From NCBI GenBank assembly GCA_034440635.1, contig JAOTON010001526.1, positions 398,501 through 462,500 on the forward strand: DNA of 64,000 nt, read 5' to 3'. Under the pieces are notes generated by a model that was not told where the DNA came from, searched no databases, and saw only the letters and a program-made list of their open reading frames with translations. The first letter of the stretch is position 1, and each line of letters begins with the position of its first letter. The position numbers were made by a program, and so were the translations under genes. This DNA is from Lepas anatifera (lineage: Eukaryota > Arthropoda > Thecostraca > Lepadidae). Shown here piece by piece: positions 59,259 to 64,000 of this stretch.

Positions 59259-59266
59259 TATTTATA
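59259..59266 (-). promoter_or_regulatory. Alp: TATA box of the alkaline phosphatase gene
   Basis: GGGTATAAATAGCC lies about 62-69 bases upstream of the ATG on the minus strand. A start of transcription near 59230-59236 and a short leader of ~35-40 bases follow from normal TATA spacing. Confidence 0.75.
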
Positions 59267-59299
59267 CCCATGGTGTTGTGGACACGTGTTCTGAACACT

Positions 59300-60625
59300 T
59301 GTGGAAAATGCGATGGTATTATTTATGGGGAATCAGGCGTAGCTGCAGTGATCGTTCGTAAAATATACTTCTCCCGGGTAAAAAAAGGTGAAAATTGTCC
59401 TTATAAAATAAAAAAGAACTAAATTGTTAGTTCAGGTAAAAGATAAAAAACGTACAATCCTAAAAACATTTCTTAAAAATAGATCTAGGCCTGCACTTAC
59501 AGCATATGTTTGCCCTGATGTACGCAAACCATGTCGAATTATTTTTGCCGACGACAAAGGTAAACTATTTGATAAATGTATATGCTTGTTAGTCCAAGGA
59601 TACTAGTTTCCAATTATGTATATGCTGTCTCATTTAGCTTTCCTGACCTTGGCTAATGAACGTGGGAAAGGACGGGTTCTCATTTTTAATTGGTGTGTGT
59701 CTACAATGAGTTAGTTACGTCCCAGCCATAGGAACGGGTAAGCTTTCATTTTCCCTCATATTTCATCTGATGGGCTTTGTTCATGTTTTGCTTTTGGTAG
59801 GTGGGCATCCTGCCTTGCGACGATCATTGCCCTGGATCATACTTTTATATTTTTATTATTTTCTTATTATTTTTACTGAGGGAATTAGCTTCCAAGCCCC
59901 CGCAAATCATAGCATACCAACATCAGACCTGGACACTGTTGTAGATCAATCTCTGCATGGGTTCGCGAAGAGGAACATGGTGGCAAAATATCAGTGGATC
60001 ATTTATTTAAAGGCTATAGCGAAGGTCTGATTCTGGCAGTTGAGGGAAATTTTGACTGCGTTAGCAGCTTCAGGGCGCCACTTGCCCCAAATTGGAGGAC
60101 TATTCATTTTATGAATGCATTAGAGCCACATAAGTTTAGGGGAATGGAAAATCGCTTCATTTCCTGTTTTGTCATTGACAGTTCTAACTTTTATTAATAA
60201 TATTATGAATGTATTAATAAAAGTTAAAAAGAGCAGGAAACAAATAATTTATACTTTTTTAGTTGTATTACAAAACCCGACAAGTTTTGGCTTCCGCCAT
60301 CTTCTTGGAGTGATACAATTACTAAAAAAATATCAGCACACAAAATCCAACATCCTGACACCTAGATGAAACTCTGTGTTCAAAAGTCAACTTCACGGCT
60401 AGAAATTTTGATCTCAACATTCTTTTATCCTGGCAATGCAGGAGCACCCTGAAGGACAAGCTTGTGTGTTCATATATTTCAGCACCCCGGTGGCCTTCTG
60501 GCAAATATGGTTTTAACGCTCCCAGAGCCGCCGCTAGCAGTACGCAGCTCAGAAAAGTAGAGAAAATAGCATCAAAATAGAAAAAAGGGCGGAGTACATT
60601 CATATTCGGAGACTAAAGTCATCTT
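59300..60625. other. Stretch upstream of the alkaline phosphatase, nothing supportable
   Basis: AT-rich sequence with only chance frames. Confidence 0.45.
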
Positions 60626-61082
60626 TTAAAGGGAATGTGGTACCTTTATACCGTGATTTTAACTGAGATAGCCAAGTTGTACTGCATGCCAGAACACCCG
60701 GTACTCTATATATACGTTGTCTTGAAACTCAAAATATCCGTAGAGAAAAACTAAAAGCTACCTGAAATGTGCCCTACATGTAACCCCGCATGGCATGCCA
60801 CAGTTGTTAGCCGTTGGTGTGACGACATATGCTGACGTCACGGTGAGTATCAGTCAATCGAAGCCCTTGAAGCCTATTGAATATGGTAGTGGTTGCCAGA
60901 TCATGACATCATCCACTGGAAGATATTTATTTCTTTTTCTAGAGGAGCATTTTAAAAATCAAAATATTGAGCGTATTGTACATTTTTCAGAGGAATCAAG
61001 GACGCATCCATAATTTTCAGCTAAAAGTTCCCCTAATTACACTGAATTCCAGGATTCGACCAAGGTGCCACACTCCCTTTAA
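60626..61082. mobile_element. 457-bp MITE with TTAA ends (family 2, copy B)
   Basis: The ends are TTAA-AGGGAATGTGGTACC and GGTGCCACACTCCCT-TTAA. It has the same length as copy A at 28635 and the reverse orientation. The interior matches along its length (for example TATGCTGACGTCACG against CGTGACGTCAGCATATG). Confidence 0.82.
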
Positions 61083-62610
61083 TAGGTATAGTGCATCCTG
61101 ATATGTTCTCACAATGTAGCTTTTGGACGCTCGTTAAAACCCTCTTGCTCGTTGTAGGTCTGGTGTTCATGGTCGTTACCTCAGTCGAACCTAGGAGGCC
61201 ATGTTGAGACAATTATGTGTGTGTTGCTTGTGTTTTGGAAAAACAAGTGTACTTGTACCTTTTAACTGTCTACCATCGTTTTCTTCACTTGATCTGATGA
61301 CTCGCCGAACGTGAAATATGATTAATATTAGTAAAGGAGCGTCCCTTGAGTTGTGACTTGTGGGCTTGGGGTGGCTATGGCGCCTCCCAAAACGGCTCAG
61401 AGTTCATTTGTGCCGGTCTGGGCCTCCAGTCTCGTCATCGGGGCCTATGTGTCATCTTCGAGAACCATACGGTCGGGAAGTTCTTGTGTAGTCCGGATGT
61501 TTGTCTACAGTCTTCAATACATCCAAAAAAAGAGTGGGTATGGAAAACTGTAGGTTCTGCAGAACTTCAGATGGGATCCGCGCTCTGTTAGGACCTGCTC
61601 GATTCTGGAGAACTGTGCACTGCAGTTTCAATGTTAAAACCTATCGCACAGATTGGAAGACGTGCACGAGGCTTGTTGAGCACTGGCGGGTCCAAGGGTG
61701 GGGGGGGTCAAAAGGGCCATGGCCGCCTCCAAAACCTGAAATAGTATCTTTTGAGCCTCTAAAGGATCAAATTTTAGCCGTTTTTCTTTAAAAATACTGT
61801 TTTCGTGTTTTTCTCAACTTAGCCCCCCAAACGTTGGTTTTGCCCCCTTCAAAAGCTGCTCCTGGATCCATCCATGTGTTTGAGGGTCCATATTACCTTG
61901 GGGGCCTGTGTTTTTTTGAGCCCACGCTATCCCGGACTATCCAGGGACTGACGCAACCGGAGATCTGGGCTAGTTTGGGTAGGGTAGGTGTCATTTTTAG
62001 TATAATTTAAATTCTAGGGGTCCGCGTAAACTCATGCACTAATAGGGGCGAATGATACAGTCCCCAGGCGGATACCCTGCCGGGGGCTCGTGTAGTCTCC
62101 TTCGGGCCAGCCAAAGAGGGGGTGGGGTGATCGCCACTCCCCCTTGGATCCGCCCCTGCATCTTGTTCGTCCATTGCATTTGTAAGGCATCATTGATCGT
62201 TTCAGAGGTGACGCTATGAAATTTCGAGCCCCTTCGTCTGATGGCTAGACATCGGTGATCATTTTGAGAACCCCCACTAAATATGGTGGACAATCAAATT
62301 GTGTGCATGGGAGGGGGGGCGGTACACCATGCCACCTCTTGTGCCGGAGCCACAGTAGCCACTTGTGGTCCATCGCGACTCTGACGCCTTTGGAGCAGTG
62401 TTCCAGGTCCCAGTGAGCCGGTTGGGGAGCGACACTCGGGTCAGCTGAATTTGTGTACTCACGTCTGTCTTATCTTTCCCTCAATTCCACTCGCTTTCTA
62501 AGTAGGTTGTTTCATAATTTAATAACTCTGGCGTATATTGGGTTATTAAAAGTGTGGTAGTTGGGGAATTCTGATGTAAAACTATTCATTCACTTTAAAT
62601 CGGTTTTGAT
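61083..62610. other. Repeat-derived stretch without a gene
   Basis: Parts (61690-61870, 62045-62160) have the CCCC- and GGATCCGCCCC-rich look of degraded dispersed repeats seen at 10.9, 12.9 and 63.3 kb. No frame is credible. Confidence 0.4.
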
Positions 62611-62857
62611 AAGGTGTTCACTGGCCTGTCCCCTCGAATCCGGATGTAAAAACACTCAAGATTGAATATTCGGTCACAGCCCTGCATCAGAATCAAGTAG
62701 TAAATCCAAAAAATATATCAGTCATTTCGAGGTCTGGCTACACTATACTGAGAATATTTTAGATTTACTACTTGATTCTGATGAAGGGCTGTGCCCGGAT
62801 ATGCGATCTTCGGTGTTTTTACATCCGGATTCGAGGGGACAGGCCAGTGAACACCTT
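62611..62857. repeat. Hairpin-forming inverted repeat (~100-bp arms)
   Basis: AAGGTGTTCACTGGCCTGTC and onward at 62611-62708 returns in inverse complement at 62762-62857. The spacer is about 53 bases. It could be a short foldback or MITE, but I see no clear target duplication. Confidence 0.75.
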
Positions 62858-63149
62858 AGCAATTTATCTTCATGCTCCTCGCCGCAGCACTCAAAAACCT
62901 ATCAACGTTAAATCGGTTTTACATAATGGCTTCAATTGGGTTTCACAATATTGTAACTTTTGAATTTTCCACTCACTGACTATATTTTTCAATTGCTCTC
63001 AGCACCCTAGCACAAAAGCAGCTTCGGAACACTGCTTTGGAGTGACAAGTTTTGTCGACGTATTTCGCTCTGTTGCTGTGAAAATGAAACCAACACTTGT
63101 ACATGAATGTGACCTCGCCATCGAGGGCTTGTCGATTACTGTGCCTGTC

Positions 63150-64000
63150 ACCACCCGCAGATTCTTATTATAGGCGGTTCCAGGGGAGGGCGCCCCTGGA
63201 GAATCGCTTCGCACCCCCACCCCCTCCCAGGTTGCGAGTATCGGCGTCCCCTTGATAGGATTTGGCGCCCGCATGATAGGTTTTACCGTCCAAAAGTGGC
63301 GCCCCAACCATGTGCTTCCCCCCTGATCGGTAATCCTAGATCCGCCCATGATAATTATACAGCCTGAAATTAGACAACACTTGACCGCGTTTACCCCTGT
63401 AGCCTCTGCAGCCACAGTAGGAGATATGAAACCACCAACAGGTGCCGGTATTTAGCCTCGTGGTCACCCGAGCTGACCATGTGTGGCGATAGCTCACCAG
63501 TTGTCGGCGCCCGCCTGCGTGTGGCTGAAATTATCAACGTCTGTCGGCATTTAGCCTCGTGGTCGTCCAACAGATCATCTGAGGTCATGGCTCACCAGTT
63601 GTGCACGCCTACGTGCCCGCGATGGAAATTATCAACACCTGCCAGTTAGCCTCGTGGTCGCACCAGATGCGGCATAGGATGCGCTAAAACAAAATACTTG
63701 TCAAAACTAAATGTTGTATTCTCAAATCAGCTAATTCTGATATATTCAACAATAAATAACGCTCGAAAAACGTGTACCCCAGTGGTTCCCCTCTTGTGAT
63801 TTATGATAGTCCTCCCAGAATTTACAAGTTGTACTTAAGGTGTATCTAGGATTGCCGATCGGTTGGAAGTTCATGCTGGGGGGGAGGAGGGCATCCGGAC
63901 CAGGGGGTGCCACTTTTGGACGACAAGATCTATGAGGTGGGCGCCAAATCCTATCGTGGATGCGCCGATGCGCCGCATCAGGGGGGTTGATATATATTAG
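63150..64000. repeat. Inverted repeat pair enclosing a ~97-bp tandem repeat
   Basis: The block around 63170-63350 (with GGCGCCACTTTTGGACGGTA on the minus strand) is found again in the other orientation at 63840-64000 (TGCCACTTTTGGACGACAAG). Between them, at 63430-63680, a ~97-bp unit with TTAGCCTCGTGGTCG and GCTCACCAGTTGT occurs about two and a half times. The right arm is cut by the window end. Confidence 0.65.

Overview
The window is a piece of an arthropod nuclear genome, most likely crustacean. It has spliced genes with GT-AG introns, it carries the ligand-binding end of an ecdysone receptor, and many non-autonomous transposons fill the introns and intergenic DNA. The species cannot be named from the sequence; a crustacean such as a barnacle or copepod is a guess.

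Layout. (1) 1-10 kb: the last three coding exons of the ecdysone receptor EcR on the + strand (3757-7960), followed by probable 3' UTR and a candidate solo LTR. (2) 11.3-14.2 kb: spliced coding fragments of one or two unrecognised minus-strand genes. (3) 16.3-29.9 kb: a minus-strand gene of five coding exons and about 1061 codons. It encodes a protein with about 16 C2H2 zinc fingers of the ZNF532/592/687 type. Its 8.9 kb last intron holds about 3.6 kb of 25-bp minisatellite that starts at the 5' splice site itself, and also a tRNA-derived SINE with a perfect 13-bp target duplication. (4) 30-44 kb: no host gene that I can support. This stretch holds MITEs with TTAA and TAA target sites, LINE fragments and a 4.2 kb element with long terminal inverted repeats. 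(5) 44.8-55.8 kb: a + strand copine gene with eight coding exons (both C2 domains and the first part of the vWA domain), whose 3' end lies beyond the window. One of its introns contains a 4.03 kb nearly perfect palindromic transposon with an 8-bp target duplication. A ~62-bp tandem repeat duplicates the 3' splice site of the exon that follows. (6) 57.5-59.2 kb: an intronless minus-strand alkaline phosphatase with its own TATA box and one single-base frame break, probably nested in a copine intron. (7) 59.3-64 kb: MITEs, a hairpin element and inverted or tandem repeats only.

The host genes do not form a pathway: they are an ecdysteroid-responsive transcription factor, a chromatin-type zinc-finger protein, a calcium-dependent membrane-binding protein and a secreted phosphatase. 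The most unusual features are the palindromic hAT-like element with a related small ORF in each arm, two independent minisatellites that copy authentic splice junctions, and a TTAA-flanked MITE family rich in AGGTCA nuclear-receptor half-sites. No virus, toxin or CRISPR feature was seen.
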